Shown here in pieces: positions 11,055 to 23,100 of a DNA stretch of 64,000 nucleotides (position 1 is the stretch's first letter; each line of letters opens with the position of its first letter). This DNA comes from Echinarachnius parma (Eukaryota; Echinodermata; Echinoidea; Clypeasteroida; Echinarachniidae). Both the position numbers and the translations under genes were made by a program. The notes under the pieces are model-generated. The model ran no database searches and was not told where the DNA came from. It saw nothing but the letters and a program-made list of their open reading frames with translations. The stretch lies in the NCBI GenBank assembly GCA_037951105.1, contig JBAMJV010009379.1:77001-141000 (forward strand), written 5' to 3'.

Positions 11055-12439
11055 GTAAGCTTGTTCATTATATTTCGTATATTGTATCACAATAAAAACA
11101 TAATGTAATATAAATACAAGAAAGAGTAAATGTTCATAATAATTATTATGACACATCATTTCACAGTCTGATACAATGTCAATGCAACTTTTTGTAAATT
11201 ATCTTTTGAATTGATAACATTTGCAGTCCTTAAATAACGGTGGCATGTTATTCCAGAATCCAGATAATAGTAAATTGATAAGATTGGGTCACTAAAGTGC
11301 GATTGAACGGAAGATGAATATTGTTGTAGTTGATTGTATTGTGTGATTTGCAGTATTCCAATTGTAAAAGTCGTCGAATGCAGCAGGGAATAAAATATTT
11401 TAAAATGTTTCTACATAAATATTGCAGTTTCTTAAAATGTAGTTAAGTTGATTGGTAGAATTGAAATGTTGGTATACAAAGGTGGACTGTATGTATGGAA
11501 TAAAAAGGGCGATTCGGTAAACAAACTTATTACGCGTTTTTTCAATTTATATACATTTATTCGCTCAATAGTCTTTTTAAAGTAAACCCTATACAATGCT
11601 GCAAAATGTGGGCTGATATAAGTGAATTATATAAAATTTTCATAACCATCCGAGGCAAACAAATGTTGTTTACATAGTATTCCTTTATTTTTTCAGATAT
11701 TATTATATAAATTATTTACATGTTGATTCTAATAACGTTTCATCTAAATGAACCCCTTAAAGGTATGGTGACAAGAAAACTGCCTCAACATTGTGTTTTA
11801 CTGTATCTAAGGTAGATTTTCACGAAGATTACTAATACAAACATATTTTCCTCGTGGGAAAACCCGATAAAAAAAAAATCAACTTGTAAAATCACTTTCG
11901 GAACCCCCGTAAAAAAACTGAGTCCGGGCGAAAAAAGAATGACGTCATCTTTGTGACGTCACCTGCAGGCAATCGCAGTTTAGTTCGGTCATAGACGTAC
12001 ACGCTGAGTGCAATACTCACCTTGACAGAGAGATATTATTTCCATTTGTTTCAATATTTGCAAACATTTGCTTAGGTTTATATCATGGACGATATACACT
12101 CAGATGTGTAGCTGCATCCTGCTACAATTCATTTCTTAGCAATTCTTAAGCACTTTCAGTTAAGCCTCAATTTACAAGCAAAAACGAGTTTGTTTTACAA
12201 GCAAGTCATAGGCTCTGCATGTAAGCCATGCACATTCCTCCGCGTTGCGGTCTGCTTGTGATGTCATGAATCGGGTGACACGTGCGCACATTCCAGCTCT
12301 GCTATAAATGACTTTTTTAGGAGCATGGAACGCCGATGCGTAATAAAGCAAAAAAGTTGCATGAAATTCCCCTTTTTTCCCAACTTAAGGATTTCTTTGA
12401 AAAAAAGAGTGTGGTATATCAATAAAGGCACATATTTAA
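11055..12439 (+). other. intronic, non-coding; paired TGACGTCA sites
   Basis: Follows the exon 1a donor. No coding frame is supported. TGACGTCA occurs twice, at 11940-11947 and 11954-11961, in a TTAAAGGTATGG-led segment (11757 onward) that is repeated in copy 2. Confidence 0.5.
11940..11961. promoter_or_regulatory. two consensus CRE palindromes 14 bp apart
   Basis: TGACGTCA, the full CREB/ATF palindrome, occurs twice with only six bases between and is preserved exactly in the duplicate at 18025-18046. Binding is inference. The site lies about 0.9 kb inside the putative first intron and could equally be part of a repeat. Confidence 0.35.
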
Positions 12440-13152
12440 AGCTATAAACCGAGGACCCAGCCCCGGTCAATCATCGTCCGCTTTGCCACTCGCAGGGTGA
12501 GAGACAAGGTGTTTGCCCAACGCAAACAGCTGAAAGAGACAAACATCAGCGATCTGGGTCTTGGCCTGAGGGGAGATGGCAACATCTTCATAAACGAGAA
12601 CCTACTCCCCGCTACGAAGAACCTCTTGTACCTAGCCAACAGGGCAAGGAAGGACAAGGGATACAAGTTCCTGTGGACTTCAAACGGCAAGATCCTCGTG
12701 AAGAAATCTGCGGAGACACTAGCCATCGTCCTTACCTCTGAGGCCGATCTTGAAAAGATTAAGTAAAACTTTCGAAGAACGAAATGCAGACTAAAACTGT
12801 ATTATCATGTTTGATGAAACAGAGTCTGTATTAACATCATGTCAGTGTTTTAGTCTAAGCCCAGAAGTATTCAATTCTACATTTAAAGATTTTCCAAAAG
12901 ATTCGTTGAGCTTTTCGCATATTAATATTCGATCCCTAAATAAAAATGTTGATCACTTTAATCTTTTTTATGATTCTGTGCTTAAGTATAAATTTAGTAT
13001 TATAGGCCTCTCGGAGATTTGGCAATTACATGAGGATACTGGATTTGGGATAAATGGCTATAATTTTGAGTATAGAAGTCGTGTAGCTGGCAGAGGAGGA
13101 GGTGTTGCTGCATTTATTAAGTCCGAGTTTATTTATGAAATTATTGGCATGG
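12440..13152 (+). pseudogene. LINE copy 1: ORF1 C-terminus and endonuclease N-terminus, truncated
   Basis: 12440-12766 encodes the C-terminal domain of a LINE ORF1 protein (IIVRFATR, KVFAQRKQLKE, then TKNLLYLANRARKDKGYKF and a WTSNGKILVKK strand). 12807-13152 opens the second ORF with endonuclease strands (FSHINIRSLNKN, FSIIGLSEIWQ). Similarity to the fuller LINE at 19523 stops exactly where the segmental duplication stops (after GAAATTATTGGCATG), so the truncation comes from the duplication breakpoint and not from retrotransposition. The 5' end is truncated in both copies. Confidence 0.8.
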
Positions 13153-13416
13153 CAGGTACATTCTTTCAAATACTACAGCAATTTAAAATCATATTGCTCC
13201 ACCTTATGTGCAGCCTTCTACATGACACTCCGCCATGTTTATAGTTACTCAAAAATAAATATTCTCTCATCAATGCGCTTTGTGATTTTGTACTATTTAC
13301 GTTTTTAGCTATGCGATGAAAATTACAAGAAAGGAAGATATAAATAAAGAGGAAAGGGCTGTAATACGGATTAATAATTTAAAAGTTGTAAGTCCCATGC
13401 GCATTGGAGATCCAAG
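13153..13416. other. non-coding spacer at duplication breakpoint
   Basis: Unique sequence between the end of duplication copy 1 and MITE B. No ORF or motif recognised. Confidence 0.4.
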
Positions 13417-13870
13417 TTAAAGGGACAGCCCCCTTTGCAAGCCAAATTTCAAAAGTTGCGAGGTTATTAACCGATATGAAAGAAAATTGTCATTTAACAG
13501 CATGCCTGAACAAATTAGGGCTTGAAATCTCCTTTTCGTGGAGTTATTGACCTCAAACTAATAAAACGACATCCAGCGGTTAATTGTGCATTATACGTGT
13601 ATTCACCCGGTGAGAAAGTTCGCACACAGATTCCACGGAGTACCACGTTGCTGTGCGTGACCCCTACGTGACCCGCGCACAGATCAAATAACGGCATAAG
13701 CGAATACTAAACAAAATAACCAAACCTCGGTTAAACTGACTATATGTAATTACATATTCTTCATTTTTGAGATCTTTTTCCGTGACGTACCTTTACCAAT
13801 GTCGGCTTCACAATACCTTTACAAGAATAAGTACAATATTGTTGTAATATCATGCTAAATCAGTTAAACT
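13417..13870 (+). mobile_element. MITE family B, right-truncated copy
   Basis: Starts TTAAAGGGACAGCCCCC and follows 2100-2570 (AAATTAGGGCTTGAAATCTC, TGTCGGCTTCACAATACC). It ends near CAGTTAAACT without the right inverted repeat. Confidence 0.75.
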
Positions 13871-13989
13871 TTGGACTTCTTGGAATTCTGGAATTTTGGA
13901 ATTCTTTAAGTAATGAAATTTAAAAAAATGCTCCATCGATTAATATTTTAAAGACAAAAATTAAATTGTTTTTATTACAATCTTATGAA

Positions 13990-14480
13990 CATTATTGAAT
14001 TATATCGATCAATGATCAATGCGAGTACAATAAGTAACTAAGCTTTGTGAGAGTTTATCGTTTATCAAATCAAACATCACTGTTCCTATGACATATCTGT
14101 ATAAATCAAAAATATTAAGGACAGATATTTCCATAAATAATGGAGCTGTGTGCTCCCTTGGACTCTTGAAACATATTGCACGCATGGCTCTCTTTTGAAG
14201 CAAACATATGTTCATTAAATACGACGAATAAGTTCCACCCCAGACATCTAGGTCATATGTAATGTGTGGTTCAACAAGTGTAAAGTACAACAATTTTAAA
14301 ATTCTTTTAGGCACAAAATTTCGTATTCCATTATAATAGACCTATTATGTTCTTTCTCAAGGAGACATAAACAGAATCAACTTGTTTCTTCCATGTTACA
14401 TTTTCATAAATATTGACTCCAACAAATGAAGTATAAGGAACTTTTCAATTGTTTCATTGTTCATTACAATATTACCAAGA
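13990..14480 (-). pseudogene. non-LTR reverse transcriptase thumb fragment
   Basis: A 101-codon minus-strand frame (14009-14314) reads PKRILKLLYFTLVEPHITY, WGGTYSSYLMNICLLQKRAM and so on, the post-catalytic thumb of a Jockey/CR1-superfamily reverse transcriptase (typically YYSLIxPHLxYGxxxWG). Upstream, in another frame to about 14480, the preceding FVGVNIYENVTWKKQVDSV segment is recognisable. No catalytic domain remains and the copy is dead. Confidence 0.75.
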
Positions 14481-14532
14481 ACATCAATTTTCCTGCACCT
14501 ACTTTTAATTATGATATACTTAATTTTCATAG

Positions 14533-14605
14533 TACAAATGGTGGCTCAATGGTTGAGCACCGGTCTAGCAATCCGGAGGTCTCGGCTTCGATTCCCGGCG
14601 AAGCC
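14533..14605 (+). tRNA. tRNA-like sequence (degenerate, possibly SINE head)
   Basis: GGTGGCTCAATGGTTGAGCA looks like a pol III A box and GGCTTCGATTCCCGG like a B box, about the right distance apart. An anticodon-like loop reads CTAGCAA between imperfect CCGG arms. Stem pairing is poor in the anticodon and T arms, so a tRNA pseudogene or SINE head is more likely than a working tRNA. Confidence 0.4.
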
Positions 14606-17077
14606 TATTTTTCTTTGCCAATTTTCAAAAACTGAGTGTAAGAGACTGCAAGACCACACTAATGTCGAAACAAAGCCATGAATGTTCGATTAAAATCCTT
14701 TCAGAAACAGCTGATATTTCCATATATCAGAGGAAAATAAATATAATTATTGGCCCCATATTTATTTGTTAATTTCAGAAAATATGTATATAGCCTGTAC
14801 ATTTTTTTTTTAAATTGTACTTAAGGGGATTTTAAACATGTTTGAGTAATTATTTAAAATATTATTCGAACAGAACTGTACTTTCCATTTTAATGGATCT
14901 AGTAACACTGTCATATTCCTCAAAATGTACTTGGAACTCTAGCGGTTCTGTCATACCTTGTCTTATTTGTATTAACAATAGAAGCATGGGACAGGTTTTG
15001 TTTTTTGGGGAATTTCCCTTTCGTTCAAAAGATATTTACGATTGAAGAGTTTGGATTTGTAACTATATACTGGATAGTCATAACCGTGTACAAAGTCAGT
15101 GCAATGAATAGTTCATTTTCGATCATTACTCGACCATAATACATCCATTTAACGTGAAATGTTCACACATTACTCAGTACACATATAATGTCACAACAAT
15201 ACACATTGTATCAACCATTCATCACTTTTTGCACATGCTACCAATGTTACTAAAGATATAATGTACATGTACGTAACACGTGAGTTGTTAACGGGCGCAG
15301 TAAAATAATCATTATACACCGTAGGCATCATTATAATAATTTACATCCGGTTAGAAATATCCACTTTTCAATAAAATTGTATTGCGTAATATCTTGCAGT
15401 GTATCAAGCAATGCTTATCGTCCCAAGTCTTCCCACGGTGGAATGGTATTGAAATATTTTGTCTAAATCTCTTCATAATTTGTATGCTAAGTCAATTACA
15501 TGTAGTAAGGAAGTGCGTAAGAAGAGACAAATTGGTATTCTAAAATGTTTGCTTAGGAAGACCTTAAAGGGATATTTGGTTTAGAGGGCGCTTCAAGAAC
15601 TTTGTGATTTTGTGATTTTGTTAGGTAATGAAAAACCAAGGGTAAAATTTGATAGAGCACATAATTTTAAAGACTAAATAAACTTTGTTTGATTAAAATC
15701 GATTCGGAAGCAGCTAAAATATCCATAAATATATCCGTTTGGAATAAGTGTGGGGACCACATATAACTTTTTAAATTGTCATGATAATTTACATGTTTTA
15801 GTTACTAAAATTAAGTTTGACCCAAACAGTGCTTTCTCTTTAATGCAAATTGGTAAGCGTTTTGCCACGCACACAGGTGCGGAAGGAGCGGAATTGGTTT
15901 TTCGATGGGAAATGCGAATGATTCTCCTGAAAGCTAATCATAATATAAATTACATACCTACTTTTTAAAAAGAAAATTTATGGCAAAGGACCAAAGTTGA
16001 CTACAGTACTATTAATACAAGCATGCAATCTGAATCTCAGTGGCGTGCCAATGATTTGAAGACTAGGGGGAGGGGGGGGGGGCACGAAATAGTTTAAACC
16101 CACTGACACCTAAAACACAGTTTTATCTCGTGTGATATAGTGGGGTACTCGAGCCGTTTACATGTAAGCATTTAATGTATACACTGGCATCTTTTCAATA
16201 CAGGCGCACAAGGCGTTGGGGCTAGGGTAACAGTAGCCCCTCCCTCACCCCCTCCCTCACCCCCCCCCCCCCCCTCCACCTAGAGTTTTGAAAATGCCCA
16301 TATTCGGGCAAAACCATATTTAAGAGAAAACTATTTGTAAAGAAATCAGATTATCAGCTCGTCCGTCAATTTGCGGTTCCTTGAATCATACATTCATTTT
16401 AACCTGAAATTGAGGCTCTTAATTTTACACTTTCACTGTACATTTTAATTGTAGAGGTATATATAGAACCCAGGTTTGTTGATATTGGATATTTCATGGA
16501 TTTCATCTATATGACCTTTTCTTATATCAATAGATTCTGCACATAATTTGTATTGACAAAGAATGTATGTATGTAAATATATCAATCACATAGCAGTCAA
16601 ATCATTCACACTCAATACAGCTATATTACTTTCTCAAATAAAATAATGATCAAAGTTTATTCAATAAAGAAAACACAACGAGAGTACTAAAAATATTGTT
16701 CTAAATTACATTTATTAAATTAAAAAATGGCAAGAAACGTACAACGGTGTGTCGGTAAGAATCCTAATTGGCGAGCCATACCTAACGGCATAGAGAGGGT
16801 TTAACATGGGCATTCTACAAACTAAATGACCACGTGACTTGAACCAAGCATTCTTATTGGTCATTAACACCTTTCCACTCTGGGTGAAATGGAACGAGGA
16901 ACTAAATTTACCATACGAATCAAGCTTGTCGTCTAATCATTCTGTGAAAACCCGCGCTTGTGAGAAGACCATAGAAACAGAAGTTCAAGATAAAGAAGGA
17001 AATTCAGCAGTTTTTTGTTCTGCGTTTCAATTTTATCTGAAGCAATCGTTCCTTCGTGTCAGCGACTTGCAGTGAAA

Positions 17078-17135
17078 ATGACACCACAACTTAAACTCGT
17101 TGTGCTTTTCACTTTTGCCACCTATCTTGCGCAAG
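17078..17135 (+). CDS. signal-peptide exon (exon 1b) of the SRCR-7TM receptor
   Basis: Encodes MTPQLKLVVLFTFATYLAQ plus one base (phase 1) before the donor G|GTAAGC. It is the nearer of two near-identical first exons to the receptor body. Joining it to the acceptor at 29775/29776 keeps frame and gives ...YLAQ-AQPAKLLLLRNK..., a plausible mature N-terminus just after the cleavage zone. The intron would be about 12.6 kb and would hold a LINE and several MITEs. The link rests on phase, strand and the secreted-receptor logic; transcript data would be decisive. Additional small exons in between cannot be excluded. Confidence 0.65.
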
Positions 17136-20100
17136 GTAAGCTTGTTCATTATATTTCGTATATTGTATCACAATAAAAACATAATGTAATATAAATACAA
17201 GAAAGAGTAAATGTTCGTAATAATTATTATGACACATCATTTCACAGTCTGATACAATGTCAATGCAACTTTTTGTAAATTATCTTTTGAATTGATAACA
17301 TTTGCAGTCCTTAAATAACGGTGGCATGTTATTCCAGAATCCAGATAATAGTAAATTGATAAGATTGGGTCACTAAAGTGCGATTGAACGGAAGATGAAT
17401 ATTTGTGTAGTTGATTGTATTGTGTGATTTGCAGTATTCCAATTGTAAAAGTCGTTGAATGCAGCAGGGAATAAAATATTTTAAAATGTTTCTACATAAA
17501 TATTGCAGTTTCTTAAAATGTAGTTAAGTTGATTGGTAGAATTGAAATTTTGGTATACAAAGGTGGACTGTATGTATGGAATAAAAAGGGCGATTCGGTA
17601 AACAAACTTATTACGCGTTTTTTCAATTTATATACATTTATTCGCTCAATAGTCTTTTTAAGTAAACCCTATACAATGCTGCAATACAAAATGTGGGCTG
17701 ATATAAGTGAATTATATAAAATTTTCATAACCATCCGAGGCAAACAAATGTTGTTTACATAGTATTCCTTTATTTCTTGAGATATTATTATATAAATTAT
17801 TTACATGTTGATTCTAATAACGTTTCATCTAAATGAACCCCTTAAAGGTATGGTGACAAGAAAACTGCCTCAAAATTGTGTTTTACTGTATCTAAGGTAG
17901 ATTTTCATGAAGATTACTAATACAAACATATTTTCCTCGTGGGAAAACCCGATAAAAAAAAAATCAACTTGTAAAATCACTTTTGGAACCCCCGTAAAAA
18001 AACTGAGTCCGGGCGAAAAAAGAATGACGTCATCTTTGTGACGTCACCTGCAGGCAATCGCAGTTTAGTTCGGTCATAGACGTACACGCTGAGTGCAATA
18101 CTCACCTTGACAGAGAGATATTATTTCCATTTGTTTCAATATTTGCAAACATTTGCTTAGGTTTATATCATGGACGATATACACTCAGATGTGTAGCTGC
18201 ATCCTGCTACAATTCATTTCTTAGCAATTCTTAAGCACTTTCAGTTAAGCCTCAATTTACAAGCAAAAACGAGTTTGTTTTACAAGCAAGTCATAGGCTC
18301 TGCATGTAAGCCATGCACATTCCTCCGCGTTGCGGTCTGCTTGTGATGTCATGAATCGGGTGACACGTGCGCACATTCCAGCTCTGCTATAAATTACTTT
18401 TTTAGGAGCATGGAACGCCGATGCGTAATAAAGCAAAAAAGTTGCATGAAATTTCCCTTTTTTCCTAGCCTTTTGTCAAGGCCCCCGCGCGAACACCCAA
18501 CCGAGCGCGAAGCGCGAGACTATAGACCCGAGCGCAGCGAGGGCCTTTTTCTTTTTGAATATTTGTTGTTGTTTAGTTTTCATGTAAACCTTATATTAGA
18601 CCGGTATTCATCTACCAAATGTGGTAGATGCGTGTAGCGTCCATTATAGTCGTTCTGCGCAATACCGGTACCGGTATGCAAATTCGGATATGAATATGCA
18701 TACAAACGCGACGTTACGTGTCGTGCTCCGCAACTGTGTGTATTAGGCCAGTATGCGATAATGATGGCGAATCCAACGATCTTGAGTGAAAATTGTCTTG
18801 ACAAGAGTATAGAATACGCAGCTAAGAAATTACAAATTACAAAGTTCAGAGAATTGCAAGTTGCAGCGTTAAGGCGGTTATTGAGGGAGCAGGATGAATT
18901 TGTCAGTCTTTGCACGGGATATGGCAAAAGTGCAATTTTCCAGGCAATAGTATGGACCTGCATGTCTGTGTATCGACCATAATCGTTGCACCGCTGCAGC
19001 AGCAACGCCAACGAGCGGAACCCTCATTGGTGCAACGCCCGCAGCTCGTGCCGCATGCATCGTCCAGTGCTTGCCCTGGACCTTGAAAGAAAGAAAACGG
19101 TCTTCAACTCTTCAACAGTGATTTTAGTATACACTGTCAGTTGAAGACCGTTTTCTTTCTTTCTCAAGCAGTTCAACTCTCGCTTTACAGATGCCGCATA
19201 ATTAACCCTTTTATCATGATGGATTACACTACCGTCCTTGCCAACCGTATCTTGCGATCTGATTGGTTAGTCATCTCATCTCATGAATTAGTCATATCGT
19301 TCGCTCGGCTCATAAATACATTACCGCGGTGCAAAGGAGTAAAGGCGTTATATGGCAACTAGCCAATCTACAGTAGTTGTAATTGTACAAGCGGGATCAC
19401 AGCTCGTAATGTATGATCGATCTCCCAGCCATATAGAGCCTTGATTAAAGGCTACTTTTTTCCCAACTTAAGGATTTCTTTGAAAAAAAGAGTGTGGTAT
19501 ATCAATAAAGGCACATATTTAAAGCTATAAACCGAGGACCCAGCCCCGCTCAATCATCGTCCGCTTTGCCACTCGCGGGGTGAGAGACAAGGTATTTGCC
19601 CAACGCAAACAGCTGAAAGAGACAAACATCAGCGATCTGGGTCTTGGCCTGAGGGGAGATGGCAACATCTTCATAAACGAGAACCTACTCCCCGCTACGA
19701 AGAACCTCTTGTACCTAGCCAACAGGGCAAGGAAGGACAAGGGATACAAGTTCATGTGGACTTCAAACGGCAGGATCCTCGTGAAGAAATCTGCGGAGAC
19801 ACTAGCCATCGTCCTCACCTCTGAGGCCGATCTTGAAAAGATTAAGTAAAACTTTCGAAGAACGAAATGCAGACTAAAACTTTATTATCATGTTTGATGA
19901 AACAGAGTCTGTATTAACATCATGTCAGTGTTTTAGTCTAAGCCCAGAAGTATTCAATTCTACATTTAAAGATTTTCCAAAAGATTCGTTGAGCTTTTCA
20001 CATATTAATATTCGATCCCTAAATAAAAATCTTGATCACTTTAATCTTTTTTATGATTCTGTGCTTAAGTATAAATTTAGTATTATAGGCCTCTCGGAGA

Positions 20101-23100
20101 TTTGGCAATTACATGAGGATACTGGATTTAGGATAAATGGCTATAATTTTGAGTATAGAAGTCGTGTACCTGGCAGAGGAGGAGGTGTTGCTGCATTTAT
20201 TAAGTCCGAGTTTATTTATGAAATTATTGGCATGTATGTGCGCCATGCCGAATCTATATGGATTTATCTTCATGTGGATGATAAAGTTGTTGTTGTAGGC
20301 ATAATATATAGGAAACCTAACACCGACTTGAAAGAATTTCAGGAAAGTCTGGATGATACACTATATAAGTTGAAGTTGGATAGACGCCATTGTGTGTTAA
20401 TGGGTGATTTCAATATTGATTTGCTTAATATAACTCACAATGTAGTTGACGGATTTGTGACACGATTACAGTGCTTTGGTCTAGAACAGATTATTGTAAA
20501 TGCAACTCGTAAAACTGAGTTTACAGAAACTTTGATAGATCACATTTATACTATTATAGTGCTGGTAATAATTATGCAGGTATATTATTGACGGATCTAT
20601 CAGATCATTTCCCTATATGTGCTTTCTTTGAAAATATGACTTGTAGTGTTAGGATGTTCAGTTGAAGTACGAGATTATAAAAATTTTGATAAGGCTAAGT
20701 TTATTGCTGACCTTGCAGGTGCGTCTTGGCAAGAAGTATATAATTGTAGAGAAGTGGACAGTGCATATGAAAGGTTTTTGAAAATATTTGGAAGTGTTTG
20801 TAATGAATATGCACCATTTGTGGAAAGGAAAAATAAGAAGAATGTGAGTAAACCTTGGATTACAAAGTCAATAATTAAATGCATAAAACGCAAACATAGA
20901 CTTATTCTAAGGTTTTAGAGTTTAGATTGAATACTAATGTTTATGACAAGTATAAGCGGTATAGGAATCTGTTAACATCTGTTCTAAGGAATGCCAAGAA
21001 GTTATACTATGGTCGTCTGTTTAAACAGTTAATGAATTGCTTGGGAAACAGGATCAGACTAGGAAAGTTGTTGATAAATTACAGGTTGAAGTAGATGGTA
21101 CATTTCAGGATTATAGAGAGCCCCAAGAAATATTTGATATATTTAATGATTTTTTCGTGTCGGTTGGGCCAAGGCTGGCAGAAAAGATTAATGAGTTGCA
21201 ATGTGAACATAGTTATAAGGATTACTTAGGAGAACCTCTTAGAAATTCCTTGTATTGGTCACCAATTACTCATGCTGAGGTTGAAAGTGTAATTTTGAAT
21301 TGCGATATGAAAAAGTCATGTGGTAGTGATAATATTCCTGTTAATTTATTGAAAGATGGTGTGTATTATGTGTCGCAACCACTCTCATATATTTTTAATA
21401 TGTCTTTTCAATTGGGTGTCTTCCCACGTTATATGAAGATAGCCAGAGTCAGTCCGGTGTATAGGAAAGGTACAAGAACTGATCCAGGGAATTATAGGCC
21501 TATATCTGTCCTACCTATTTTAAGTAAAGTGTTTGAGAAGTTAGTGAATATTCGTTTAGGTAAATTCCTCGGAAAATATGATCTATTGTATAAACATCAG
21601 TATGGTTTTAGGGAAAAGCATAGTACAAATTTATCACTGATTAGCTTGATAAATCAGTTAGATAAGTTTCAGGATGAAGGTCGAATTACTGTAGGCGTTT
21701 TTGTTGACTTTGCTAAAGCATTTGATACAATAAATCATGATATACTCTTGGGCAAGTTAGAAAATTATGGTGTACGAGGAACTCAATTGAATTGGTTTCG
21801 TGATTATTTGAGTGACCGTCGTCAGTTTGTGCATCATAATGGTTCCACTTCTGCCATGTCTTTAATTAAATGTGGGGTGCCCCAGGGATCTGTTCTAGGT
21901 CCTACACTTTTTTTGATTTATATTAATGATCTGCCTAGATCATCAGACTACTTTAATTTTAGACTCTTTGCTGATGACTTTAATATTTTTCATTCATTTT
22001 TGCCTAATCAGGCAGATATTAATTTATTGGAAATAACTGATAATTTAAAACATATTGATGAGTGGTGTGATGCGAATAAGATTACTATTAATATAAAGAA
22101 AACAAATTTTATGATTATTAAGCCAAGGAGAAAAGAGTGTCGTATTGTTGGAGTTGTCAAAATTAAGAATGAGTTATTGAATGAGGTACACGTATCTCTT
22201 TTCGTTGGAATATATATTGATAGGTATTTGGTATGGGATGAACATATAAATAATTTATGCTCTGTACTTCGTAGGAAAGTAGGAATTTTGTATAGACTAC
22301 GACACTTTGTTCCTAAACAAGTCCTTGTATTACTATATTATTCATTTATTCAGTCACACTTAGCTTACGGCCTTGAAGTCTGGGGAAGTGCACCTTTGAT
22401 GTTGATGAACAAAATATTGGTGTTACAAAAAATGGCTTTGAGAGCAATTACTTTCAATAATAGAATGGCCTCATCCTCCCCATTGTTTTATTCATTAGGT
22501 ATATTAGATGTGTTTAAGCTGTATAAATTATTAGTAACACTTTTTATTTTTAAGCTGATTTATAAACATTTACCACACTCAGTGCTTGAATATTATACCT
22601 TTTTTGAAAACTCTTATAATACAAGACAAAAAGATGGAAATATTTTGGTTAAGCCTAAGATGAGAACAGAGCATGGAAAAATTTCAATCTCATTTCAGGA
22701 GTCTGATATTTGGAACAGTATGCATTTGGAGATACGAAGACTTGATAGACTCCACCTTATTAAGATAAATGTAAACAATTATTTATTGAGTCATTACGTC
22801 TCATAATCTTTTGTGATTTGCTGCCAAAGATTTTGTATTATGTTGAAAAGATTTGATATGTGTAATATAATCTTTTAGCTTAGTTGTTATTTGTGGGTGA
22901 ATGTCCACTATTGTAAATACTTAGAATAGACTGTTATTTAATCATAGTTTCTTGCCTCATTTAAATGTAAGTCATTTATTCATGTACAAAGGGTCCTACG
23001 CCCCACTAGCAATAGCTGCTATTTCTGTAGGGTCCTTTTACCAATTTGTTTGTATGTTAAAATTTCTTATATACATGTTTGATTGTTGTTATATACTTGA

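Larger units (their letters stand above)
8694..13152 (+). repeat. segmental duplication, copy 1
   Basis: From AAATATGTATATAGCCTGTA to GAAATTATTGGCATG this region is almost identical to 14780-20234. It contains a TTAA-type MITE (8801-9175), a second MITE (9484-9755), poly(G)/poly(C) tracts, the receptor's signal-peptide exon (10997-11054) and the start of a 5'-truncated LINE. The copies differ mainly in homopolymer length and by a 989-bp transposon present only in copy 2. Confidence 0.95.
18466..19454. mobile_element. 989-bp DNA transposon with 9-bp target duplication, helicase-bearing relic
   Basis: Present in duplication copy 2 and absent from copy 1. Termini TAGCCTTTTGTCAAGGC and GCCTTGATTAAAGGCTA are inverted repeats (14 of 17 match). 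CTTTTTTCC occurs on both sides (18457-18465, 19455-19463) and once in the empty site near 12372. Inside are a RecQ-like helicase fragment (18761-18982) and an 87-bp hairpin (19082-19168). A 9-bp duplication suggests Mutator-like, and 8 bp would suggest hAT, P or Zisupton; helicase-carrying animal DNA transposons (for example Academ variants) usually make shorter duplications. Superfamily therefore unresolved. Confidence 0.85.
14780..20234 (+). repeat. segmental duplication, copy 2 (with inserted transposon)
   Basis: Near-identical to 8694-13152 in the same orientation. Offset is 6,086 bp before the poly(G) tract, 6,081 after, and 7,083 after the 989-bp transposon at 18466-19454 and its 9-bp target duplication. 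Copy 2 continues into a much longer LINE than copy 1. Confidence 0.95.

Noticed and set aside
18761-18982. Host RecQ helicase gene
   Set aside because: Only the first ATP-binding segment is present, and it lies between transposon ends with a target duplication.
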